Assembly (NCBI GenBank): GCA_017560955.1
Contig: JAFZDV010000099.1
Span: 1 to 8,506, forward strand
Source: Anaerotignum sp.
GTDB lineage: Bacteria > Bacillota > Clostridia > Lachnospirales > Anaerotignaceae
DNA: 8,506 nucleotides
Direction: 5' to 3'
The notes beneath the pieces were generated by a model, which saw only the letters and a list, made by a program, of their open reading frames with translations, was not told the origin of the DNA and searched no databases. Shown in pieces: positions 1-5,277 of this stretch. How positions within the stretch are numbered: position 1 is the stretch's first letter; every line of letters begins with the position of its first letter. The position numbers and the translations under genes are program-made.

Positions 1-1021
1 ATTCTTTTGTACCCATGATGCCTTTACGGAAGAACAGTACAACGATCATCAGGATGATGGAGAATACAACCATACGGAAGCCTGTTTTGAACAGGGGAAC
101 CTGGAAGTCGCCGATGAAGAAGGGCTGATCCAGGAAACGCAGCCACCATTCTCTCGCTGCAATAACGATGAAAGAGGAAATAACGCTGCCTGTCAGGGAA
201 CCCATACCGCCGATAACAACGATCAGCAGGATGTTGTATGTCAGTGTTACGTTGAATGTTGTGGATGTGATGGCACCCATGTACATTGCCATCAGCGCAC
301 CGCCTACGCCTGCGAAGAAGGAGCTGATGATAAAGGACATCTGTTTGTGTTTTGCCAGGTTGATACCCATTGCTTCTGCCGCGATTTCGTCTTCACGGAT
401 GGCTTTGAAGGCTCTGCCGTAAGAACAGTTGATCAGCAGCCATACGATGAAGATACAGATGCCTACAACGATGAAGGGGAAGAAGAAGTTGGGGAATCTG
501 GGGATCAGTTTCAGACCCATGGAACCGTTTGTGACACGGTTCAGAGGGGAAGAACCCACAACGATACGAACGATTTCCGCAAAACCCAGTGTGGCGATTG
601 CGAAATAGTCACTTTTCAGTCTTAATACGGGAGCGCCGATCAGAGCTGCCATCACTGCACAAACGGCACCGGCAACGATCAGAGCAACGATGATAGGCAG
701 TTCGATATTTGCCAGCCAGTCTGCTACACCGTACAGGTAGTAAACACCGGGACGCTGTGCTGTAGGGATTGTGAAGATGGCAAATACATAAGCACCCAGA
801 GCCATAAAACCTGCCTGACCCAGAGAGAACAGACCTGTAAAGCCGTTCAGCAGGTTCATGGATACTGCAACCAGTGCGTAGATGGCACCCAGCTGCAGGA
901 TTGTGCGCAGCATATCAGTAGAAGATGTTGTTGTGTAAACGCCAACCAGTACTGCTGCTAAAAATGCAACACCAATGATGGAAAAAATGGTGGAAAGTTT
1001 CTGTTTTTTCTGTTCTGTCAT
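1..1021 (-). CDS. livM: LivM-type branched-chain amino-acid ABC transporter permease (3' end beyond window)
   Basis: This is one of the two membrane permeases of a LIV-type (HAAT family) amino-acid importer. The frame is open from ATG at 1021 to position 1, so about 340 codons are visible and the C-terminus is missing. I translated it by hand: it begins MTEQKKQKLSTIFSIIG and is hydrophobic almost throughout, with a first membrane segment at about residues 10-30. Family landmarks are the NGFTGLFSLGQAGFMALGAY stretch (residues 59-78) and the cytoplasmic EAA-like loop RAFKAIREDEIAAEAMGIN (about 203-221), which should dock on the LivG/LivF ATPases. Start choice: an AGGTGG-like ribosome site lies just upstream of ATG 1021, in the 15-bp gap after livH, so the two permeases are translationally close. 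LivM is usually 300-360 residues, so only a short tail is missing. The family is clear; the exact amino-acid substrate is not readable from the sequence. Confidence 0.93.
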   Translation of the reverse strand, partial: MTEQKKQKLSTIFSIIGVAFLAAVLVGVYTTTSSTDMLRTILQLGAIYALVAVSMNLLNGFTGLFSLGQAGFMALGAYVFAIFTIPTAQRPGVYYLYGVADWLANIELPIIVALIVAGAVCAVMAALIGAPVLRLKSDYFAIATLGFAEIVRIVVGSSPLNRVTNGSMGLKLIPRFPNFFFPFIVVGICIFIVWLLINCSYGRAFKAIREDEIAAEAMGINLAKHKQMSFIISSFFAGVGGALMAMYMGAITSTTFNVTLTYNILLIVVIGGMGSLTGSVISSFIVIAAREWWLRFLDQPFFIGDFQVPLFKTGFRMVVFSIILMIVVLFFRKGIMGTKE

Positions 1022-1036
1022 TTCGTCCACCTGCCT

Positions 1037-1924
1037 TTACACTTTTTCTGTGATCTTTTCGCCGAACAGACCTGTAGGTTTGAACAGCAGAACAACGATC
1101 AGCAGGATGAATGTGAATACGTCAGAAAATTCGGAATAACCGGCAGCTTTGATGAATGTTTCGGACAGGCCGATCACAAAGCCGCCCAGCATTGCGCCGG
1201 GAATGGAACCGATACCGCCGAATACCGCAGCGATGAAGCATTTTGTACCGGGCAGGGAACCTACCAGAGGGTATACGGAGGGGCGGGGTGTGAAGTACAG
1301 GATGGAACCTGTAGCCGCCAGGAAACAACCGATGATGAATGTAAAGCTGATAACACGGTTGATTTTGATACCCATCAGCTGGGATGTTTCAAAGTCCTTG
1401 GAAACAGCACGCATCGCCATACCGATTTTTGTATGGTTGATCAGCTGCATCAGCAGGAATACGAATAACAGTGTCAGGATGGGTGTGATGAATGTTACCA
1501 CGGAAGTGGAAATGCCGCCTACTGTAATGGATTTTGTCAGGAAACCGATGGAAGGGTAACCTTTGGGCAGCGCGGAGAACAGGTATGTAGCCAGATTCTG
1601 CAGCAGGTAGGAAACACCGATAGCAGAGATCATGATGGACATACGAGGTGCGCTTCTCAGGGGTTTGTAGGCTACGCGTTCAATGACAACGCCGAGAACG
1701 ACGGTGGCCACCAGAACGATACCGATGGAAACATACCAGGGCAGTGCAAAGTCTACCATTGCAAAGATCATGAAGTATGCTGCCATCATGAAGATGTCGC
1801 CGTGGGCAAAGTTGATCAGACGCAGGATGCCGTATACCATTGTGTAGCCAATGGCGATCAGGGCATAGATGCCGCCGATGGAAATGCCCGCCAGGCAGTA
1901 TTGTAAAAATGCAGATGATGTCAT
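1037..1924 (-). CDS. livH: LivH-type branched-chain amino-acid ABC transporter permease
   Basis: This 295-residue permease is the partner of LivM in the HAAT/LIV importer and sits in the cytoplasmic membrane. It starts MTSSAFLQYCLAG and has about eight hydrophobic segments. Visible family signatures are ILRLINFAHGDIFMMAAY near residues 33-50, the EAA-like coupling loop GMAMRAVSKDFETSQLMGIKINRVI (written here in two parts: GMAMRAVSKDF at 168-178, then SQLMGIKINRVI at 181-192), the glycine-rich AAVFGGIGSIPGAMLGG (232-248) and the terminal KPTGLFGEK. I chose ATG 1924 over the in-frame ATG 1942 because a GGAGGT ribosome site sits six bases before 1924 and lies inside the longer version's N-terminus. 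The gene follows the binding-protein gene after a 205-bp structured spacer and precedes livM by 15 bp, the usual K-H-M order. Length is normal and nothing looks broken. Confidence 0.95.
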   Translation of the reverse strand: MTSSAFLQYCLAGISIGGIYALIAIGYTMVYGILRLINFAHGDIFMMAAYFMIFAMVDFALPWYVSIGIVLVATVVLGVVIERVAYKPLRSAPRMSIMISAIGVSYLLQNLATYLFSALPKGYPSIGFLTKSITVGGISTSVVTFITPILTLLFVFLLMQLINHTKIGMAMRAVSKDFETSQLMGIKINRVISFTFIIGCFLAATGSILYFTPRPSVYPLVGSLPGTKCFIAAVFGGIGSIPGAMLGGFVIGLSETFIKAAGYSEFSDVFTFILLIVVLLFKPTGLFGEKITEKV

Positions 1925-1960
1925 GAATATACCTCCAGACATGAATTATTTTTGTGAAAC

Positions 1961-2034
1961 CGACTTGGAAAGAGCCAAAAATGAGCCAAAAACTTTTCGA
2001 ATCTTTCCAAGTCGATTTAAAAACAGGAAATCGA
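1961..2034 (-). promoter_or_regulatory. Two overlapping hairpins upstream of livH
   Basis: A perfect 13-bp inverted repeat has arms CGACTTGGAAAGA (1961-1973) and TCTTTCCAAGTCG (2002-2014), separated by 28 bases. A second inverted repeat, TCGATTT (2012-2018) with AAATCGA (2028-2034), has a 9-base loop. The two share positions 2012-2014, so both cannot form completely at once. In the minus-strand transcript the 7-bp hairpin is made first, then the 13-bp one, which ends about 30 bases before the livH ribosome site. There is no U-run after the long hairpin, so it is not an intrinsic terminator. The loop of the long hairpin contains a direct repeat, GAGCCAAAAA, at 1972-1981 and 1983-1992. A role in mRNA stability or livH translation is inference. 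Confidence 0.55.
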
Positions 2035-2052
2035 GAGACCCCCGTTTATTGG

Positions 2053-2080
2053 AAAAAGCGGCGGGAAGGTATCCCGCCGC
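2053..2080 (-). terminator. Intrinsic terminator between the binding-protein gene and livH
   Basis: A perfect 9-bp GC-rich stem (GCGGCGGGA at 2058-2066, TCCCGCCGC at 2072-2080) with a 5-base loop is followed, on the minus strand, by five U's (A's at 2053-2057). It lies 50 bp after the stop codon of the substrate-binding-protein gene and before livH. Such intercistronic terminators commonly leak. The likely effect, which is inference, is that most transcripts end here, so the binding protein is made in excess of the permeases, as is usual for ABC importers. No convincing second promoter is visible between this point and livH. The plus-strand side has AAAGTTTTT after the stem, so weak termination in the other direction is possible. 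Confidence 0.8.
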
Positions 2081-2129
2081 AAAGTTTTTGAAGCGATTGA
2101 GGAAAATCCTCTTTTGATGGAGAAACAGA

Positions 2130-3359
2130 TTACTGAGCTGTTTCGTCCAGCTGTTTTTTAACGAATACAAATTTGCCGCCTTCTACTTTTTTCAGGTAAG
2201 CGGAGTCTTTGTTTGCGTCGCCTGTTTCGTCGAATGTGATGTTGCCTGTTACGCCGTCGTGGTTAACAGCTGCCAGAGCGTCACGCAGGTTTACGCTTGT
2301 CAGGTCGCCTTCAACGCCATCCAGAGATGCCAGAGCAGCTACCATTGTCATGTATGCATCGTAACCCAGAGCGGATACTGCTGCAACACCGTCTGTACCG
2401 CCGTTCAGAGTTACTCTCTGAGGATCTTCGTTCAGGTATGCTTTGAAGCCGTTAACGAAATCTTTTGCCATAGGTGTGGATTCATCGTTTTCATCGAAGA
2501 ATGTGGAGAATACTACGCCTTCAGCTGCGGAGCCTGCTGCCATAACGATGGATTCATTTTCCCATGTGTCGGAGCCCAGGATGTGAGCATCCAGACCAAC
2601 TGCCTGAGCCTGAGGCAGGATCAGTGTTGCTGTTGCGATGGAGCAAGGGATGAATACGCATTCAGCTGCGGAAGCTTTTACTGTTGTCAGGATCGCATTG
2701 AAGTCGGATTCGTTTGTCTGGTATGTTTCGTCAGCAACGATTGTGCCGCCCAGAGATTCGAATGCCTGTTTGAAGTATGCTGCGATACCTGTGGAGTAGT
2801 CGTCACCGTTCTGGCTGATGATCGCTGCTGTTTTGTAACCCATTTCTTCAGCTGCGTAGGAAGCCATTACAGTACCCTGGAAAGGATCCAGGAAGCATGT
2901 TCTGAAGTAGAAATCATTACCCAGTGTTACCTGAGGGTTTGTGCAGGAGCAGCCGATTGCGGGAACGCCTGCTTCAGCATATGTCTGACCTGCTGCGATG
3001 GAAACGCCGGAACCGTAGGAACCCAGAACGCCAACAACGCCGGAGGAGATCAGAGACTGTGCAGCTGTAACTGCTGCTGTTTTGTCGGACTGGTTGTCAA
3101 CTTCTACCAGTTCGATGTTGTATGTTGTGCCGTTGATATCAACTGTGGGCGCAACTGTGTTTGCGTAACGGATACCCAGAACTTCCTGCATACCGCCGCC
3201 GCCGTTTTCACCTGTTGTGGGTTCGAAAACGCCGATTTTGATTGTGTCACCGCTGATGGGTGTGCCAGCTACTGCTGCTTCATCACTGCCGCCGCCGCCG
3301 CAAGCTGCCAGAGAGAATGTCATAACAGAAGCCAGTGCCAGAGCAATAAACTTTTTCAT
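2130..3359 (-). CDS. LIV-type ABC transporter substrate-binding lipoprotein
   Basis: This 409-residue extracytoplasmic ligand-binding protein is the receptor of the LivH/LivM importer encoded downstream. It begins MKKFIALALASVMTFSLAAC: a lysine start, a hydrophobic core and a lipobox LAAC with Cys20 as the lipidated residue, then a GGGGSDEA linker, so it is anchored to the outer face of the membrane. The mature part is a type-1 periplasmic-binding fold (Peripla_BP_6 class): IKIGVFEPTTGENGGGG is the first strand and ligand loop, followed by VEVDNQSDKTAAVTAAQSLI, GVLGSYGSGVSIAAGQTYAE and AGVPAIGCSCTNPQVT, the usual order. The start is supported by GGGAGG nine bases upstream of ATG. Leu/Ile/Val or a related amino acid is the likely ligand, but binding proteins of this family also take other small amides, so I give no liv symbol. 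A 7-bp dyad (GAAACAG/CTGTTTC, 2122-2128 and 2138-2144) spans the stop codon. Confidence 0.93.
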   Translation of the reverse strand: MKKFIALALASVMTFSLAACGGGGSDEAAVAGTPISGDTIKIGVFEPTTGENGGGGMQEVLGIRYANTVAPTVDINGTTYNIELVEVDNQSDKTAAVTAAQSLISSGVVGVLGSYGSGVSIAAGQTYAEAGVPAIGCSCTNPQVTLGNDFYFRTCFLDPFQGTVMASYAAEEMGYKTAAIISQNGDDYSTGIAAYFKQAFESLGGTIVADETYQTNESDFNAILTTVKASAAECVFIPCSIATATLILPQAQAVGLDAHILGSDTWENESIVMAAGSAAEGVVFSTFFDENDESTPMAKDFVNGFKAYLNEDPQRVTLNGGTDGVAAVSALGYDAYMTMVAALASLDGVEGDLTSVNLRDALAAVNHDGVTGNITFDETGDANKDSAYLKKVEGGKFVFVKKQLDETAQ

Positions 3360-3385
3360 AATTTACAACCTCCCATGAAATGGAT

Positions 3386-3408
3386 TTTCGGTAAGCATCA
3401 GACCGAAA
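3386..3408 (-). promoter_or_regulatory. Leader hairpin before the binding-protein gene
   Basis: The arms TTTCGGT (3386-3392) and ACCGAAA (3402-3408) form a 7-bp stem with a 9-base loop in the 5' leader of the binding-protein mRNA, ending about 12 bases before its GGGAGG ribosome site. Seven loop bases (AAGCATC, 3393-3399 on the plus strand) are perfectly complementary to GATGCTT at 3466-3472, near the predicted 5' end of the same transcript. A loop-to-5'-end pseudoknot is therefore possible. I do not recognise a named riboswitch class. Confidence 0.45.
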
Positions 3409-3434
3409 GTGTCGTTTTTTAGTTTTGGCTACGA

Positions 3435-3460
3435 CTCTCAAACAGATGTCTGTGTGAGAG
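3435..3460. promoter_or_regulatory. 26-bp interrupted palindrome, operator or leader hairpin
   Basis: The outer arms CTCTCA (3435-3440) and TGAGAG (3455-3460) enclose an inner dyad ACAGA (3442-3446) / TCTGT (3449-3453), all around one centre. It lies about 20-45 bp downstream of the predicted start of the binding-protein transcript. It could be a repressor operator read as DNA, or an RNA hairpin. The symmetrical two-part form fits a dimeric regulator, but no regulator gene is present here to link it to. Confidence 0.45.
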
Positions 3461-3469
3461 AAACAGATG
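3440..3469. repeat. Direct repeat AAACAGATG, 21-bp period
   Basis: AAACAGATG occurs at 3440-3448 and 3461-3469. The start-to-start distance is 21 bp, two helical turns, so both copies face the same side of the DNA. The first copy is part of the 26-bp palindrome and the second lies directly after it, near the predicted transcription start of the binding-protein gene. It may be a tandem regulator site or chance. Confidence 0.4.
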
Positions 3470-3486
3470 CTTTTGCCATTATTCAA

Positions 3487-3515
3487 TTTATACCATAAAA
3501 TCCATCTGAAATCAA
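3487..3515 (-). promoter_or_regulatory. Promoter of the LIV-type transporter operon
   Basis: On the minus strand TTGATT (3515-3510) is followed after exactly 17 bp by TATAAA (3492-3487), and the -10 is preceded by TGG, giving the extended TGnTATAAA form. This is a good sigma-A promoter. It predicts a start near 3480 and a leader of about 120 nt before the lipoprotein gene, which holds the palindrome and hairpin described separately. Confidence 0.65.
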
Positions 3516-3668
3516 CATTACGTCAGCTTTTTTTACATATAATAGCGTTAATTTTTATACTGGTATGAAAAAAAGAACAGGATAGCATATGATGTGTAAA
3601 GAAAATCGAACAGTCAGTTGATTTTTGATGGGAATGGAAAGACGGGGCTATGAAATTTTATGTGAAAA
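3516..3668. other. Divergent intergenic stretch between the two promoters
   Basis: These are the central 153 bp of the 389-bp gap between the binding-protein gene and thyA. It is AT-rich. It contains a perfect TATAAT on the plus strand at 3538-3543 without a matching -35 at 16-18 bp, and a small dyad ATAC-TG-GTAT at 3557-3566. The tiny frames beginning at ATGs 3565 and near 3590 encode 6-10 residues and lack a ribosome site. I see no gene here; spacing and regulator binding are the likely roles. Confidence 0.5.
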
Positions 3669-3677
3669 TGATATAAT
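3669..3677 (+). promoter_or_regulatory. Extended -10 promoter of thyA-dfrA
   Basis: TGATATAAT is a perfect extended -10 (TGn plus the consensus TATAAT at 3672-3677). The -35 position 17 bp upstream reads TATGAA, which is poor; the TG extension would compensate. The predicted start near 3684 gives a leader of about 65 nt before thyA, with no obvious structure other than the ribosome site. Confidence 0.6.
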
Positions 3678-3748
3678 ATATTAATTCAACAAAAATAGAA
3701 GAAAAATCAATTTATGATAGAAGAATAGCATAAGGAGGAAGAACCGTT

Positions 3749-4579
3749 ATGAGTAAAGCGGATTTGATTTTTAAGGAAAACTGCAAACAGATCCTGGAGC
3801 ATGGCTTCTCTACAGAAGGCCAGACTGTACGTGCAAAATGGGAAGACGGCACACCTGCCCACACAGTAAAAACTTTCGGTGTGGTAAACAGATATAACCT
3901 GCAGGAAGAATTCCCCATGATGACACTGCGTCAGACATTCTGGAAATCCTGTATTGACGAAATTCTGTGGATCTGGCAGAAAAAATCCAACAGAACAGAA
4001 GAACTGAACAGCCGCATCTGGGATCAGTGGGCGGATGAAAACGGTACAATTGGTAAGGCTTACGGCTACCAGCTGGGCGTGAAATATAAATTCCCCCACG
4101 GCGAAATGGATCAGGTAGACAACGTTCTGTGGCAGCTGAAAAACACACCTGCTTCCAGACGTATCATGACCAATATCTACAACTTTGCAGACCTGACAGA
4201 AATGGGTCTGGAACCCTGTGCTTACAGCATGACTTTCAACGTAACAGGCAACAAACTGAACGGCATCCTGAACCAGCGTTCTCAGGACACCCTGACAGCA
4301 AACAACTGGAACGTAGTACAGTACTGCGCACTGCTGATGATGTTTGCGCAGGTAAGCGGTCTGGAACCCGGTGAATTCATCCATGTCATTTCCGATATGC
4401 ACATTTATGACAGACATATCGAAATGGTAAAGGAAATGATGGAAAGAGAACCCCTGCCCGCACCTAAGGTAAGACTGAACCCCGAAATCAAAAACTTCTA
4501 CGATTTCACAGTAGATGATTTCATCGTGGAAGATTATGAATTCCATAAAGGTTTCGGCAAGATCCCTGTAGCGGAATAA
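3749..4579 (+). CDS. thyA: Thymidylate synthase ThyA
   Basis: This cytosolic enzyme converts dUMP and 5,10-methylene-tetrahydrofolate to dTMP and dihydrofolate. It has 276 residues, normal for the family. Catalytic landmarks are present: the nucleophile Cys157 in LEPCAYSMTFNV, the phosphate-binding pair Arg137-Arg138 in ASRRIM, Arg177-Ser178-x-Asp180 (RSQD), Asn188 in NWNVVQY, and His218-x-Tyr220 in DMHIYDRH. The DGTPAHTVK N-terminal stretch and IWDQWADENGTIGKAYGYQL recall the Bacillus subtilis TS-A (phage phi3T) branch more than the E. coli branch. One oddity is that five residues after the nucleophile, where E. coli and TS-A have Gln, this protein has Thr162; clostridial relatives that I recall share PCAYSMTFNV. 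The start is supported by AAGGAGG ten bases upstream. dfrA follows 11 bp later, and the two form an operon. It is the classical folate-oxidising enzyme, not the flavin-dependent ThyX. Confidence 0.97.
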   Translation: MSKADLIFKENCKQILEHGFSTEGQTVRAKWEDGTPAHTVKTFGVVNRYNLQEEFPMMTLRQTFWKSCIDEILWIWQKKSNRTEELNSRIWDQWADENGTIGKAYGYQLGVKYKFPHGEMDQVDNVLWQLKNTPASRRIMTNIYNFADLTEMGLEPCAYSMTFNVTGNKLNGILNQRSQDTLTANNWNVVQYCALLMMFAQVSGLEPGEFIHVISDMHIYDRHIEMVKEMMEREPLPAPKVRLNPEIKNFYDFTVDDFIVEDYEFHKGFGKIPVAE

Positions 4580-4590
4580 GGAGGATGACC

Positions 4591-5079
4591 ATGGATCTGA
4601 TCGTAGCGGTAGATGCAAAATGGGGTATCGGTAAGGACGGCGACCTGCTGCATCCCATCTCTGCAGACCTGAAATATTTCCGTCAGAAAACCACAGGCAA
4701 TGTGCTGGTCATGGGCAGAAAGACACTGGAATCTTTCCCCAACAAAAAGCCCCTGCCCAACAGAGTGAATATCGTTCTGACAAACAATAAAAATTACGAA
4801 GCGGAAGGCGTTGTGCTGTGCCACGGTATCGACGAACTGCCCGAAGTGCTGAAAGATTACACAGGCAAACAGATCTTTGTTGCCGGTGGTGGTACCATTT
4901 ATGAACAGCTGCTGCCCCAGTGCGAAACTGCTTATGTGACAAAAATCTACGAAGCATATGAAGCAGATACCTTCTTCCCTGATCTGGATTCCAATCCCGA
5001 ATGGGAACTGGCAGAAAAGGGTGAAATACAGGAAGAAAACGGCGTACAGTTCTCTTTTGATATTTACAGAAGAAAATAA
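4591..5079 (+). CDS. folA: Dihydrofolate reductase
   Basis: This enzyme reduces dihydrofolate, the by-product of ThyA, to tetrahydrofolate with NADPH. It has 162 residues, usual for a chromosomal DHFR. Visible landmarks are AVDAKWGIGKDGD (Met20-like loop), the catalytic acid Asp26 in SADLKYF with Phe30, VLVMGRKTLESFP (NADPH site, residues about 39-51), NRVNIVLTNN, the glycine pair in IFVAGGGTIYEQLLP, and TKIYEAYEADTFFPD near the C-terminus. The start is ATG 4591: the AGGAGG that overlaps the thyA stop lies six bases before it, whereas the earlier in-frame ATG 4585 directly abuts AGGAGG and is too close. The highly conserved Trp of E. coli DHFR (Trp22) is His21 here, within DLLHPIS; clostridial enzymes that I recall often have Phe in that place. 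The gene is also called dfrA. It ends the thyA operon; a terminator follows about 80 bp later. Confidence 0.95.
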   Translation: MDLIVAVDAKWGIGKDGDLLHPISADLKYFRQKTTGNVLVMGRKTLESFPNKKPLPNRVNIVLTNNKNYEAEGVVLCHGIDELPEVLKDYTGKQIFVAGGGTIYEQLLPQCETAYVTKIYEAYEADTFFPDLDSNPEWELAEKGEIQEENGVQFSFDIYRRK

Positions 5080-5159
5080 CGTATCCTGTATACAAAAACA
5101 CGAAAAAAGTTGATTTTTTATCGAAAAACTGACGGAATCGACAAAATATCGGAAAATCC

Positions 5160-5187
5160 AAAAGCCCCCTTGAATAGGGGGTTTTTT
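5160..5187 (+). terminator. Intrinsic terminator of the thyA-dfrA operon
   Basis: CCCCCT (5165-5170) pairs with AGGGGG (5176-5181) across a 5-base loop, and six T's follow (5182-5187). A G-U pair plus A's before the stem extend the pairing into the U-run, a typical rho-independent terminator. It separates dfrA from the IMP dehydrogenase gene. The A-run on the left could make it work in both directions. Confidence 0.88.
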
Positions 5188-5277
5188 AGTGATAAAATCA
5201 TCCTAATATCAATGTAAAATTTAAATTGGCATACTATACAGCAAAATCAGAAAACGACAAATAGGAGGAGAATCAAA
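5188..5277 (+). promoter_or_regulatory. Upstream region of the IMP dehydrogenase gene
   Basis: These 90 bp between the terminator and guaB must hold its promoter if the terminator is efficient. The stretch is AT-rich, with -10-like words (TAATAT 5204-5209, TAAAAT 5215-5220, TACTAT 5232-5237), but none has a good -35 at 16-18 bp. The ribosome site AGGAGG (5263-5268) is nine bases before ATG and strong. No purine riboswitch or clear operator is visible in so short a leader. Confidence 0.4.

Noticed and set aside
168..625. Two short plus-strand frames inside livM
   Set aside because: They are opposite to a continuous LivM reading with family signatures, and they have no ribosome site.
1946..2170. 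Short minus-strand frame of 74 codons across the livH upstream spacer
   Set aside because: It overlaps the binding-protein stop region, runs through the terminator and hairpins, and has no credible ribosome site or domain.
2259..3422. 387-residue open frame antisense to the binding-protein gene
   Set aside because: It is codon-aligned with the sense gene and arises from the same codon bias. It is Cys-rich, lacks a ribosome site and has no recognisable domain.
3565..3620. Very short frames in the thyA upstream region (6-10 residues)
   Set aside because: There is no ribosome binding site before either ATG, and nothing suggests a leader peptide.
3707..4618. 303-residue open frame antisense to thyA
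   Set aside because: It is in phase with thyA on the other strand, has no motif and no ribosome site, and ThyA catalytic residues prove the sense reading.
5101..5122. A6/T6 hairpin just after dfrA as a terminator
   Set aside because: The stem is A-T only and would be very unstable; the C5/G5 terminator at 5160-5187 explains transcript ending.
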